A stretch of DNA of 64,000 nucleotides from an uncultured Bacilli bacterium (GTDB taxonomy: Bacteria > Bacillota_I > Bacilli_A > RF39 > UBA660). Where the stretch lies: positions 1-64,000 of the forward strand of contig CAKPCB010000006.1 of NCBI GenBank assembly GCA_934141245.1, read 5' to 3'. The notes below the pieces were generated by a model that was given only the letters and a program-made list of their open reading frames with translations, searched no databases and was not told the DNA's origin. This document shows, piece after piece, positions 17,761 through 26,078 of the stretch. The translations under genes were made by a program, and so were the position numbers. Numbering within the stretch: position 1 is the stretch's first letter; the number at the start of each line of letters is the position of its first letter.

Positions 17761-18552
17761 CTATTCAACGTTTACACCTTTATTAAATGTTCTTTTATTA
17801 AAGATATAATATATAACTAGTAAAGATAAATATGCTATCATCGCAATATATATAATTTTGGTTATTAGGCTTGCACTTGAAAGATTATTTGTTGTAAATA
17901 AAAGCATAATATTTTTATCAAATATACCTGCTACAAACAAGAATAACAATGTTATCATTTGTGAAACAAGATAAGTTACTACACCTATTATTACAGAATA
18001 TACTATTTTATTTGAATTCTTTCTATGGCCTAAAATCATTCCAGTGTATCCCGCTTGAATTATACATATCATTTCTAGTGAGAATATTGCTAGAAAATCA
18101 AATATAATTTCAAATATTGACATATTATAAGCTTTTGAAATATTTGTCAATGCATCTTTTAGAAAAGTAAATTTCATCTGATCATAATATGCAATAAATA
18201 TTATTAATATAATTACTAAAGCACTAACAAGCATACTGATAATTGACATTAAGAATTTTGATTGATATAACAGCTTTCTTTCTACAGGTAATGTATGTGT
18301 TAAATATGATTCATCACCATATAAATTATTTCTAAATCTAACCCAAACTCTCATAATATTATTAATCAATATATTAGCAATCATAGATATTGTAATACCA
18401 CTACATATTTTACCAATTATTTCACATACAAATGAGTCATTAATACTTAAAAATATTCTAGTTATAATAGCAGATAAAATTCCTAATATATAGAAAACTG
18501 ATAAAAATTTAAATATACTTTTTAAATCATATTTTAATAATTTCTTTAACAT
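17761..18552 (-). CDS. ABC transporter permease (cassette 1)
   Basis: A 263-residue integral membrane protein with about six hydrophobic segments, starting MLKKLLKYDLKSIFK, typical of ABC-2-type permeases paired with YtrA-family regulators. It overlaps the ATPase gene by 7 bp and has its own AGGAGG site. It would form the membrane channel with the ATPase encoded just upstream. The substrate is not predictable; related Firmicute systems respond to cell-envelope antibiotics or export peptides. It is the last gene of a three-gene operon ending at a hairpin terminator. Confidence 0.8.
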   Translation of the reverse strand: MLKKLLKYDLKSIFKFLSVFYILGILSAIITRIFLSINDSFVCEIIGKICSGITISMIANILINNIMRVWVRFRNNLYGDESYLTHTLPVERKLLYQSKFLMSIISMLVSALVIILIIFIAYYDQMKFTFLKDALTNISKAYNMSIFEIIFDFLAIFSLEMICIIQAGYTGMILGHRKNSNKIVYSVIIGVVTYLVSQMITLLFLFVAGIFDKNIMLLFTTNNLSSASLITKIIYIAMIAYLSLLVIYYIFNKRTFNKGVNVE

Positions 18553-19241
18553 TTAAATGACCTCCTAAAAATCTCATCAATACTTGCATTTTCTTTTTCT
18601 CTTAACTCATCAGTAGAGGATGATAAAACAACACGACCCTTTTCAATAAATATAACTTCATCTAAGATTCTTTCAATGTCGCTTATCAAATGTGTAGATA
18701 TTATAATACTTGCACCATCATTAAAATTGGTAAGTATAGTATCTAATATATAATCTCTAGTTGCAGGATCAACTCCACCCAATGGTTCATCTAATATATA
18801 TAAGTCTGCCTCTCTAGACATAACAAGTACAAGTTGAACTTTTTCTTGCATTCCCTTACTCATACTTGAAAGTTTTTGATTTATATCCAAGTCAAGATCA
18901 TTAAATAGTTTAAATGCTTTTTTTGAATCAAAGTTATCATAAAATTCTTTAAAATACTTTACAACATCATTTAATGTCATTGTCTTATCAAGATATGTCC
19001 TCTCTGGTAAATATGAAATTATTTTTTTACTTTCAACACCAATATGTTTACCATTAACTAAAACCTCTCCACTTGTAGGAGTAAGTAAATCATTCATTAA
19101 TTTAATTAAAGTAGTTTTTCCTTGACCATTTCTACCTAATAAACCCACTATTTTACCCCTTGGAATAGTTAAATTAATATCTTTTAATACACTTTTACTT
19201 CCATAACTTTTACATAAATGTTTACACTCTAATAATTCCAT
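18546..19241 (-). CDS. ABC transporter ATP-binding protein (cassette 1)
   Basis: A 231-residue ABC ATPase with Walker A GRNGQGKTT (residues 36-44), signature MSKGMQEKVQL, Walker B LYILDEPLGGVDP and the STHLISD switch His. The signature Ser-Lys-Gly replaces the common Ser-Gly-Gly, as is usual in bacteriocin/antibiotic-type exporters. The ATG overlaps the stop of the GntR gene in TAATG, and the GGAGG site lies inside the gntR 3' end, so the genes are coupled. Confidence 0.92.
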   Translation of the reverse strand: MELLECKHLCKSYGSKSVLKDINLTIPRGKIVGLLGRNGQGKTTLIKLMNDLLTPTSGEVLVNGKHIGVESKKIISYLPERTYLDKTMTLNDVVKYFKEFYDNFDSKKAFKLFNDLDLDINQKLSSMSKGMQEKVQLVLVMSREADLYILDEPLGGVDPATRDYILDTILTNFNDGASIIISTHLISDIERILDEVIFIEKGRVVLSSSTDELREKENASIDEIFRRSFKC

Positions 19242-19606
19242 TATTCTTTTTCCTCCATTTCATTTAAATAATTTATTGAATCATTTTTCAAAAAGCCAAT
19301 GTTTTTCATACTATTTAAGTACTTAGTTGATAATTCATATGCATAGTCCATTTTATGCTTCTGAATTAGTTCTTTATCATTAGTTACAAATTTACCATTT
19401 GTTCTTTCAGTATATATAAGTCCAGCATTTTCAAGTTCCATTAGTGCTCTTTGTACTGTGTTTGGATTTACTTTATATTTTAACGCTAACTCCCTAACAG
19501 ACAGTAATCTCTTACCAGATTTAATTGCACCAGATATTATATTTATCTTTATTTGTTCAACTAACTGTATATATATTGGAATGTTATTGTCAAAGTCAAA
19601 ATTCAT
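19241..19606 (-). CDS. GntR-family regulator, YtrA subfamily (cassette 1)
   Basis: A 121-residue repressor-type protein with an N-terminal winged helix (IPIYIQLVEQIKINIISG ... LSVRELALKYKVNPNTVQRAL) and only a short helical C-terminal tail, the layout of the YtrA subfamily. It likely represses its own operon, and these regulators typically respond to wall-active compounds. It heads a gntR-ATPase-permease operon and is followed by a similar cassette on the same strand. GGGAGG site before the ATG. Confidence 0.9.
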   Translation of the reverse strand: MNFDFDNNIPIYIQLVEQIKINIISGAIKSGKRLLSVRELALKYKVNPNTVQRALMELENAGLIYTERTNGKFVTNDKELIQKHKMDYAYELSTKYLNSMKNIGFLKNDSINYLNEMEEKE

Positions 19607-19638
19607 ATTTTACCTCCCTGTATCAGTTAACCAACACA

Positions 19639-19667
19639 ATAGTACATCGTTATCAAAAAAATGTCAA
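19639..19667 (-). promoter_or_regulatory. Sigma-A promoter of GntR-ABC cassette 1
   Basis: TTGACA (19662-19667), 17-bp spacer, TACTAT (19639-19644) on the minus strand. A GTTAAC palindrome lies just downstream (19627-19632) and could be part of the GntR operator. The -35 directly follows the T run of the upstream terminator. Confidence 0.82.
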
Positions 19668-19668
19668 T

Positions 19669-19690
19669 AAAAAAAGGCATTAAATGCCTA
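19669..19690 (-). terminator. Rho-independent terminator of cassette 2
   Basis: AGGCAT (19675-19680) pairs with ATGCCT (19684-19689) around a 3-base loop, followed on the minus strand by a run of T. The stop codon of the permease lies in the stem. Confidence 0.88.
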
Positions 19691-20314
19691 AAATTCTTTC
19701 TTCAAAAAAATATTCTTTGATATATTGTATGATATTATTAATGATCCTACTATTAATATAGGTATAATAATAAACCAAAAGTTTTCAAATATTTTTTCTA
19801 AACCACTTAGATTGGAAACATTAATTATTTTAGATACAGCAGTAATAATCCCCATCACCAAGAAAGCACATACAAATAAATATATTCTTCCTTTTTCTGC
19901 TCCATATTTAAATATAAGTGGAAACATAACAGAAATAGCAAATACTGTACCAACAACACATCCAATTAAGTATGACATAGTTAAGTTAAAATCCACATTG
20001 GCAAATAGACTTGTTAGTGTTATTACTAAAATACTTATAACAATTGAAACAGCAAGAAATATTAACCCAGAAAAGTATTTTGCTTTAACAATATTTTTTC
20101 TGCCACATGGAAACGATATAGCATATGGATTCCAATTATTAAAGTCATCATAACTAAATGTAGAAACAAAAAACATAGTTGCTAAAAATGGAAGAAAATA
20201 TGAAGCACTAAAACTGCCATCTAAGGACATAATGATAAAAACAAGTGAAATAATAATATATGCCTTTGTATTTTGTTTTGCAAATAACAAATCTTTTTTT
20301 ATTAAACCTATCAT
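19688..20314 (-). CDS. ABC-2 type permease (cassette 2)
   Basis: A 208-residue membrane protein with about six hydrophobic segments, starting MIGLIKKDLLFAKQNTKAY. The ISFPCGRKNIVKAKYFSGL loop and the overall pattern fit the ABC2_membrane_5-type family that includes PmtB/D permeases. The ATG directly follows the ATPase stop codon, and GGGGGAG in the ATPase 3' end serves as its ribosome binding site. It pairs with the upstream ATPase. Substrate unknown. Confidence 0.82.
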   Translation of the reverse strand: MIGLIKKDLLFAKQNTKAYIIISLVFIIMSLDGSFSASYFLPFLATMFFVSTFSYDDFNNWNPYAISFPCGRKNIVKAKYFSGLIFLAVSIVISILVITLTSLFANVDFNLTMSYLIGCVVGTVFAISVMFPLIFKYGAEKGRIYLFVCAFLVMGIITAVSKIINVSNLSGLEKIFENFWFIIIPILIVGSLIISYNISKNIFLKKEF

Positions 20315-21169
20315 TTAAATCTCCCCCTTTATAATAATTAACATTAAGTTCTCTAAAGTTACGTTGTCAACAATATAATCTTTATACTTCTTTTTTATCT
20401 TTTTCTTATCCGAAACTAAAATTTCATAACTGTATTTAGTCTTTCTATATTTAACAATATCATCATGATCAATTTTAGAAAATGAATCTATATCACATTT
20501 AAGAATTCCATAATTATCTAAAATTTCATCTTTATTCTTATTTAGAATTATCTTACCACTATCAATAAATACTATTTGATCCGCTATCTCTTCTAAATCA
20601 CTAGTTATATGTGATGATAATACTACTGTGTTTTCTTCATTCTGTATAAAATCTAAAAATATATCTAAAACTTCATTCCTTACTACTGGATCAAGTCCAC
20701 TTGTTGCTTCATCCATTATCAAAAGCTTAGGTTTATGTGCTAAAGCAGTTGCAATTTCTACCTTTTTTCTCATACCTTTAGACATTGTTTTCAATTGTTG
20801 ATTATCATTAATACCAAATCTTTCTAAATAATCATAAAATAAATCCCTGTCCCAGTTTTTATATATATCTTGCATAATACTATTTATATTTTTAGGCGAT
20901 AATATTTCAGGAAAGAACATGTTATCTAATACAACACCAATATCTTCTTTTACTAATTCATCATATTTTGAAATATCTTTATCAAAAATTTTTATACTTC
21001 CATTATCCACTTTTATTATGTTAAGAATTGACTTAATTAATGTGGTTTTACCTGCACCATTTTCTCCTATTAAACCCACTATCATACCACTTGGTATATT
21101 TAAATCAATACTTCCTAATTTAAAATTCTTATATTTCTTTTCCAAATTATTTATTTCAATCGCATTCAT
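20315..21169 (-). CDS. ABC transporter ATP-binding protein (cassette 2)
   Basis: A 284-residue ABC ATPase: Walker A GENGAGKTT (35-43), signature TMSKGMRKKVEIA, Walker B LLIMDEATSGLDP, switch SSHITSD. The C-terminal 70 residues form an extension beyond the nucleotide-binding core, as in BcrA/PmtA-like exporters. I choose ATG 21169, 8 bases after GAGGAGGG; an upstream in-frame ATG has no such site. It overlaps the GntR gene by 14 bp. Confidence 0.92.
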   Translation of the reverse strand: MNAIEINNLEKKYKNFKLGSIDLNIPSGMIVGLIGENGAGKTTLIKSILNIIKVDNGSIKIFDKDISKYDELVKEDIGVVLDNMFFPEILSPKNINSIMQDIYKNWDRDLFYDYLERFGINDNQQLKTMSKGMRKKVEIATALAHKPKLLIMDEATSGLDPVVRNEVLDIFLDFIQNEENTVVLSSHITSDLEEIADQIVFIDSGKIILNKNKDEILDNYGILKCDIDSFSKIDHDDIVKYRKTKYSYEILVSDKKKIKKKYKDYIVDNVTLENLMLIIIKGEI

Positions 21170-21548
21170 TATCTTTTCCCTCCTCATAATAAATATTAAA
21201 AGCATTAATTATATCATTTTTTTCAATGTTATACTTTTTAGCAATACTAATAATCTCAAAGATATAGTTCTCAATATCTTTTTGTGCCTTTTCAAGAATT
21301 AAGTTATTACTTTCAACTGCAACAAAACTTCCTTTACCCTGTCTAGTTATAATATAGCCTTCTTCTTCTAACTCATCATATGCTTTTTTAATTGTCATAA
21401 CACTTATTCTAATATCTTTTGCCAAAGCTCTTATAGATGGTAAAAGTTCATTTTCTTGTAAATCACCATCCAATATTTGTTTAATTATACTGTTTTTTAT
21501 CTGCTCATATATTGGAACATTGCTATTATTTGATATAATTATATTCAT
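21156..21548 (-). CDS. GntR-family regulator, YtrA subfamily (cassette 2)
   Basis: A 130-residue winged-helix regulator: VPIYEQIKNSIIKQILDGDL ... LPSIRALAKDIRISVMTIKKAYDELEEEGYI, then RQGKGSFV and a short helical tail. The YtrA-type size and context suggest autorepression of the gntR-ABC operon. A clear operator candidate overlaps its promoter. GGAGGT site before the ATG. It is related to but distinct from the regulator of cassette 1. Confidence 0.9.
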   Translation of the reverse strand: MNIIISNNSNVPIYEQIKNSIIKQILDGDLQENELLPSIRALAKDIRISVMTIKKAYDELEEEGYIITRQGKGSFVAVESNNLILEKAQKDIENYIFEIISIAKKYNIEKNDIINAFNIYYEEGKDNECD

Positions 21549-21558
21549 ACTACCTCCA

Positions 21559-21598
21559 CTGTTATAACTAATATATAACAGTGTATAACAGCTGTCAA
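21559..21598 (-). promoter_or_regulatory. Promoter and three-half-site operator of GntR-ABC cassette 2
   Basis: TTGACA (21593-21598), 17-bp spacer, TATATT (21570-21575) on the minus strand. A perfect inverted repeat CTGTTATA-N7-TATAACAG (21559-21581) overlaps the -10, and a further TATAACAG half-site lies at 21584-21591 in the spacer. The position fits a repressor site for the GntR protein encoded immediately downstream. Confidence 0.8.
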
Positions 21599-21605
21599 TA
21601 TGAAA

Positions 21606-21634
21606 CTAAAAAAATCTCCATAATATGAAGATCT
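21606..21634 (-). terminator. Rho-independent terminator of the SipW/TasA-type operon
   Basis: 8-bp stem (21614-21621 with 21625-21632, one G-U pair), 3-base loop, T run on the minus strand, directly at the stop codon of the last gene. Confidence 0.8.
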
Positions 21635-23554
21635 TTAATTTTTATTATATAGTTGTGTTGGATACATATCATAAAACCAATTCCAGTTATCTTGGGGAAT
21701 AAATGGATCAGTTTCTGTACCTGTTCCCGATAATATAGTATCATTTTTTAAATATATAATAGCTCTTACTTTTTGATTATAATAACCTGTTCTTGAAAGA
21801 ATTTCATTTCCAACATTAGGATATAATACCCAAAAGTCATTATCGACCCCTCCTGGACAACCAGTCATAGTAAACTGTTCTGTATCTGATCCTAACCAAC
21901 TGTTTTCTCTAAAATCTTTAGAATTTAACTGGCTTTTTCTTATGTTGTAAATTACGTCTAAAGAACCATTGGCTTTTAAGTAATCACTTACAGTAGGAAG
22001 TGCAACTTTACTTTTAAAATCTACTGAGGTTCCACCTGCTATCTTTGCATCATTTGTTCTTTCCTCATTGATAATATCTAAAATACTATAATCTTTATCT
22101 CTAGACATAACTCCCGCATAGAATGTTGCATTATCTATATGTGAATTATCACTTGTAAAATCTACTTTTATTTTATTTGAATCTTTTTCATCATATATCC
22201 TGTTATTTGGAATCCAGTCACCACTCCACGATTTATAAAATGATGTTTTATATAATTTTGAATACCATGCCTCATATCCATAACTCTTATCTGATAGTGG
22301 TGCAATCAACTTTACTGTATCATTCTCTGCAATATTAACTATTCTAAAAGTTGTATTAGCAAACGCTACATAATTATTAACCGTTTTACCACTGTAATAA
22401 TACTTACTTGAATAAGGTATATTTGGATCATATCCAGTATCTATTGTATCTTTCCATAAACCAGATCCAACTTCCAAATTACTTGAACCAGTTCCAACAT
22501 ATTCTTGTCTTTGTAGTATGTACCTTCCACCAACATCCCATCTTACTAAAATTTCTCTTAAATATTCTTTTTCATTTCCAATGTTATCAATTGCTTTGTA
22601 TGTAACTAAATATCTTCCTACTTGTAAAAATTCATTAGTATCTGATATTAAATTTCCATTATATGTTGTAATAACTTCTTTAATGCCACTCTTTTTATCT
22701 TCATATGTCATATTACCAATCAATCTATTTGAATCACCAAGAGTTACAATTAAAGTCTGATCATTAGTATCTTTATCGATATAATCAAATGTAAGTATTG
22801 GAGGTTCTTTATCAATTTTTGTTATTTCTACATCAGTAGTTTCACTAATTGCACCATCACTATTTTTAACTTTTACTTTTACTAGTTGATTTTCAAAAAA
22901 TGTTTTACTACAAATAGAACTACTATCACTAGTATATACTGCATCCTGCCATGTGGAACCATCATCAAATGAACAATACCTGATTTGATCATTTCCTTCC
23001 TTTGGAACCACTTGTAATACTACATCATCCTTAGTCCAATTAGTAGGATTACCAACAATATCATAACCATCTGGCGATATAATTGTTATCTTATGATTTT
23101 CACACTTTTCATATGGCACAGTTGTACATATACTCATGGTCATATTTTCAGAAACTTTTTTCTCATTTATTTGAGCAAGTTTAATATTTATAGTATCACT
23201 ACTATTTTTACCACCAATTAATGTAGATTTATATTCACCAGTAACATTATCATACTGAGAACCATTAATATTAAGTGCATATGTATCATTAGACCATTTA
23301 ATTATATAATTAATATCCTTTTCAGTATAACCGGAAACATCATAATTGTTTATTAAAAATGAGAAATGTGCATCTACACTATATGTAATATTTAGATCTG
23401 ATGCAGTTGTTTCAAAATAAAACGGTGTACTTTTAACAACAACATTGCTAGTAATATCCTTATAGTATTTAGAATATGCAAGAGGTATAATAACAAAAGA
23501 AATAATAACTAAAAATATTAAACTAATTTTAACATATATATTACTCTTGCTCAT
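21635..23554 (-). CDS. Large exported surface protein of the SipW/TasA-type operon
   Basis: A 639-residue exported protein. The N-terminus has a long hydrophobic signal (about 9-28) followed by AYSKYYKDITSNVVV, resembling the A-x-A/Y-K pattern of SipW-dependent precursors. A beta-rich region follows. An Ig-like unit lies about 250-335 (DKEPPILTFDYID ... GRYLVTYKAIDNIGN). The C-terminal part (about 345-620) resembles modules repeated in gut Bacilli surface proteins, with NNYVAFANTTFRIVNI, a TGCPGG segment and YYNQKVRAIIYLK. No sortase motif or terminal membrane anchor. It is the last and longest gene of the operon. Confidence 0.7.
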   Translation of the reverse strand: MSKSNIYVKISLIFLVIISFVIIPLAYSKYYKDITSNVVVKSTPFYFETTASDLNITYSVDAHFSFLINNYDVSGYTEKDINYIIKWSNDTYALNINGSQYDNVTGEYKSTLIGGKNSSDTINIKLAQINEKKVSENMTMSICTTVPYEKCENHKITIISPDGYDIVGNPTNWTKDDVVLQVVPKEGNDQIRYCSFDDGSTWQDAVYTSDSSSICSKTFFENQLVKVKVKNSDGAISETTDVEITKIDKEPPILTFDYIDKDTNDQTLIVTLGDSNRLIGNMTYEDKKSGIKEVITTYNGNLISDTNEFLQVGRYLVTYKAIDNIGNEKEYLREILVRWDVGGRYILQRQEYVGTGSSNLEVGSGLWKDTIDTGYDPNIPYSSKYYYSGKTVNNYVAFANTTFRIVNIAENDTVKLIAPLSDKSYGYEAWYSKLYKTSFYKSWSGDWIPNNRIYDEKDSNKIKVDFTSDNSHIDNATFYAGVMSRDKDYSILDIINEERTNDAKIAGGTSVDFKSKVALPTVSDYLKANGSLDVIYNIRKSQLNSKDFRENSWLGSDTEQFTMTGCPGGVDNDFWVLYPNVGNEILSRTGYYNQKVRAIIYLKNDTILSGTGTETDPFIPQDNWNWFYDMYPTQLYNKN

Positions 23555-23567
23555 ATTATCCTCCTTA

Positions 23568-24059
23568 TTAATCTTGTTGTTCCGCTATGATATTAATTGA
23601 AATTGTATCAATCATTCCTGCATACTTTGAATCTTTTAAATTATAGTCCCAAGTTATAACAAGTTTATAACTATCTGTTGTATTTACATCTTTTTCCAAA
23701 TAATTATTTTGTAATTCTTTTTCATTTCCAGATAAAACCAAATTATCATTTTTATAAAGCTTTAACTCTATAGGTAAGTTATTGGTCCTATTGATTTTTA
23801 AAGTATAGTTAAGATTTACTTCACTTGATTCTGATGCATTAAAATTTTTAACATTAAAATTAAATTCTTTTGTACACCCTGGATAAAGATTTTCATCTAA
23901 TTCAATTGGTATTTCTGTATTACTATCTGATAAGAACACAAATGATGCGATTTGAGTACCAGAAGTAAGTGGTATTGAAGAAGAATACTTAGAATATGTC
24001 TTAACCGGACTCTTAACTAGTATCAATATAAGAACAAATAACTTAATATACTTCATCAT
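23568..24059 (-). CDS. Small exported camelysin/TasA-like protein
   Basis: A 163-residue exported protein with an N-terminal signal (MKYIKLFVLILILVKSPV) followed by TYSKYSSSIPLTSGTQIASF, the post-signal pattern typical of TasA/CalY-type precursors cut by SipW. The rest is beta-rich, with a YPGCTKEFNFNVKNF strand pair typical of these proteins. I choose ATG 24059, with AAGGGGAAT upstream, instead of the ATG at 24095 that lies inside the peptidase gene. It follows a SipW-type peptidase by 4 bp. Confidence 0.7.
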   Translation of the reverse strand: MMKYIKLFVLILILVKSPVKTYSKYSSSIPLTSGTQIASFVFLSDSNTEIPIELDENLYPGCTKEFNFNVKNFNASESSEVNLNYTLKINRTNNLPIELKLYKNDNLVLSGNEKELQNNYLEKDVNTTDSYKLVITWDYNLKDSKYAGMIDTISINIIAEQQD

Positions 24060-24063
24060 ACTA

Positions 24064-24558
24064 CTATTCCCCTTCATTTTTTGTTTTTTTATCAAAGAAT
24101 GCCATTACTAAAAATAAAAGCACTATAATCATTATTATAATTGGATTTTTAAATACATGTAATAAAATACCTAATCCTGTTATTTTAAATATTACTTTTC
24201 CTACGACATTATCAAATGTAGTAGGATCATCTTGAACATTATTAGAATCCCCTTTAGTTATAATATTCTTAGATTCAACTTTCTCAATTCTATGAGTAGT
24301 GTAAAAATTAGTATCCTTAAATGTAATAATATCACCAACTTTATAATCATTACAGTTTAATTTTACAATTACTACATCACCCTTTTTTAATTCGGGCATC
24401 ATACTATTGCTAGCAATCTCAAAATATGTATAACCAAATATCAATGGATAATCTTTCTTCAATATACCAGTTGTTAGAATAGATACAAAATTAATCATAA
24501 GTATTAGTAAAAACACAGTATAAAATATAACATCAAGTATTTTTTTTAATATTCTCAT
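24064..24558 (-). CDS. Signal peptidase I, SipW (ER-type Ser-His)
   Basis: A 164-residue membrane signal peptidase. An N-terminal membrane helix is followed by the catalytic Ser52 in ASNSMMPEL and by His89 in YTTHRI rather than Lys, the ER/SipW type. It also has TKGDSNN, KITGLG and a C-terminal membrane helix. SipW-type enzymes mature TasA and TapA in Bacillus and camelysin relatives elsewhere. It is the second such peptidase in this operon and sits between two exported substrates, which suggests dedicated processing. Confidence 0.9.
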   Translation of the reverse strand: MRILKKILDVIFYTVFLLILMINFVSILTTGILKKDYPLIFGYTYFEIASNSMMPELKKGDVVIVKLNCNDYKVGDIITFKDTNFYTTHRIEKVESKNIITKGDSNNVQDDPTTFDNVVGKVIFKITGLGILLHVFKNPIIIMIIVLLFLVMAFFDKKTKNEGE

Positions 24559-24560
24559 AC

Positions 24561-25286
24561 CTATTCACCTTCTGCTGTTATATTTATATTTAATTTATAA
24601 TCATCTTTTATATTAAAACCTATATCAGTATCTACATCATCCCTATTATCATTAAATTCCCATTTCCAATCCAAAGTATATGTATTATATTTTTTGGAAT
24701 CTAAGCTAATATTAGATAGCTTTATATAGTCTACACTAACCCAATTATTGTCATCACCTACAACATAAGCATTATTTTCCTTTAATCTAAATTTTAAATT
24801 CAAGTTATAACTGTTCACTTCGGTTAAAGAAAAATCTACATCAACTTTAAAATCATTATTATTTCTTATAATAAATTGATATGAGTTAGATGATCCGGGT
24901 GCAATTATACTTTTATATTGATATGCAGGATTTTCAAAAATTTTTAACTCTTCCTTTCCAAAGATAGTATATTTGTCATATGCAAAGAAGCCACTCTCAT
25001 CAAAAGTCGGTATATCATTTAATTTATCTGATGTATCTACATTGCTTGAAGAATTATTCTTTGAAACATTATTAACATTGTTACTCACGTTATTACCACA
25101 TATGCAACTTTTAGTATTTTCACATCTAATATCAAAAATATCAACATTACCTGTTGGAACCAAATAATTTATATTTTCAATACGTCCCAAATAATTAGAA
25201 GTCAAAAAAAACGATATTATAATTATTATAAATATGAAAAGAACAATACTAATTCTTCTATAATTTATATTATTTCTAACTATCAT
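24561..25286 (-). CDS. Exported beta-rich protein of the SipW operon
   Basis: A 241-residue exported protein: N-terminal membrane helix (about 14-31), a short Cys-rich part with CENTKSCICG, an Asn/Ser-rich linker, and a beta domain beginning FFAYDKYTIFGKEELKIFENP. The domain contains IAPGSSNSYQFIIRNN, matching the APGxxGxxxFxIxN strand pattern of TasA/camelysin-like proteins. Both cysteine pairs could form disulfides. It lies 2 bp upstream of the second SipW gene, so it is probably its substrate or partner. No closer family recognised. Confidence 0.65.
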   Translation of the reverse strand: MIVRNNINYRRISIVLFIFIIIIISFFLTSNYLGRIENINYLVPTGNVDIFDIRCENTKSCICGNNVSNNVNNVSKNNSSSNVDTSDKLNDIPTFDESGFFAYDKYTIFGKEELKIFENPAYQYKSIIAPGSSNSYQFIIRNNNDFKVDVDFSLTEVNSYNLNLKFRLKENNAYVVGDDNNWVSVDYIKLSNISLDSKKYNTYTLDWKWEFNDNRDDVDTDIGFNIKDDYKLNINITAEGE

Positions 25287-25312
25287 ATAAATTACCCTTT
25301 CTTTTTAGCACT

Positions 25313-25345
25313 AACCAAAGGAAACAGAATGCATTTCCTTTCGTT
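25313..25345 (-). other. Intercistronic stem-loop after the TasA-like gene
   Basis: A 12-bp stem with one C-C mismatch (25313-25324 with 25334-25345) and a 9-base loop, just after the TasA-like gene. There is no T run, so it is not a simple terminator. It may stabilise the abundant upstream mRNA segment or give partial readthrough. Confidence 0.6.
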
Positions 25346-25364
25346 AATGTTAAAATATTTCATA

Positions 25365-26015
25365 TTAATCAACTTGAGTCAATGTTAAAACTGCTGTAAC
25401 TTTTATATCTTGAGTATCCGAATTTGTAGCACTAAATCCTACTGTAGTATCTGCTTGATCCTGTGCCAATATTGCTGCTTTTTTAGCATCCTCTGTTGTA
25501 TCAACTGCTTTTGAGTCATCTTCAAATATCCATTTCCAATATATTGTTTTAGTATCCTCTGCCGATCCTATATTTAATCTAGTATTATTAACATTTAGTT
25601 GTGAAATGTCATTTACATAATTTTGACCATCAGTTGACCAAACTAAATTTGCACCCAAATTATTATCTACAGACAATTTATATGAATATACTGCATTAAC
25701 TTGTGATTCATTTTTTATCTTAATATCAAACGATCCTTTTGTACCTGGAGCAATGTTATTTGGCGCAACATCATCTTCATTATTACCATCACTATCTTTA
25801 ACAGTGGTAAATAAATCTAGTACATATTTTGTTTCATTAGCATCAATAATATCTTTTTTTAGGTCTTTATCATTAATTGTCCATTTCCATCCAGCAATTG
25901 ATGCAGTACTCTCACCAGATACATTTGAAGTATATTTTGCATAAGTTCCAGCTACAAAATATGATCCAACAACTATAAGCATAATCATAGCTAAAATAAG
26001 TACTTTCTTCTTCAT
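25365..26015 (-). CDS. TasA/camelysin-like exported protein
   Basis: A 216-residue exported protein with a SipW-type signal: MKKKVLILAMIMLIVVGSYF then AGTYAKYTSNVSGESTASI, and the A-K-Y and S-A-x-W (AGWKWTIND) pattern. The mature domain has NNIAPGTKGSFDIKIKNES and YWKWIFED, as in the camelysin/TasA family, which forms extracellular fibres or surface layers in Bacillus. I choose ATG 26015, preceded by GGGAGGTGA; the longer frame has no site. It directly follows the first SipW gene and ends at a stem-loop, which suggests it is the main product of the operon. Confidence 0.82.
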   Translation of the reverse strand: MKKKVLILAMIMLIVVGSYFVAGTYAKYTSNVSGESTASIAGWKWTINDKDLKKDIIDANETKYVLDLFTTVKDSDGNNEDDVAPNNIAPGTKGSFDIKIKNESQVNAVYSYKLSVDNNLGANLVWSTDGQNYVNDISQLNVNNTRLNIGSAEDTKTIYWKWIFEDDSKAVDTTEDAKKAAILAQDQADTTVGFSATNSDTQDIKVTAVLTLTQVD

Positions 26016-26078
26016 ACACTTCACCTCCCATTCACTTCTTAATTCTATATGTAACAATTTTAAAAATTGATTACACCA

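Noticed and set aside
25313..25345. Terminator after the TasA-like gene
   Set aside because: The stem has no following T run, and the next gene starts close by without a promoter, so I list it as an intercistronic stem-loop only.
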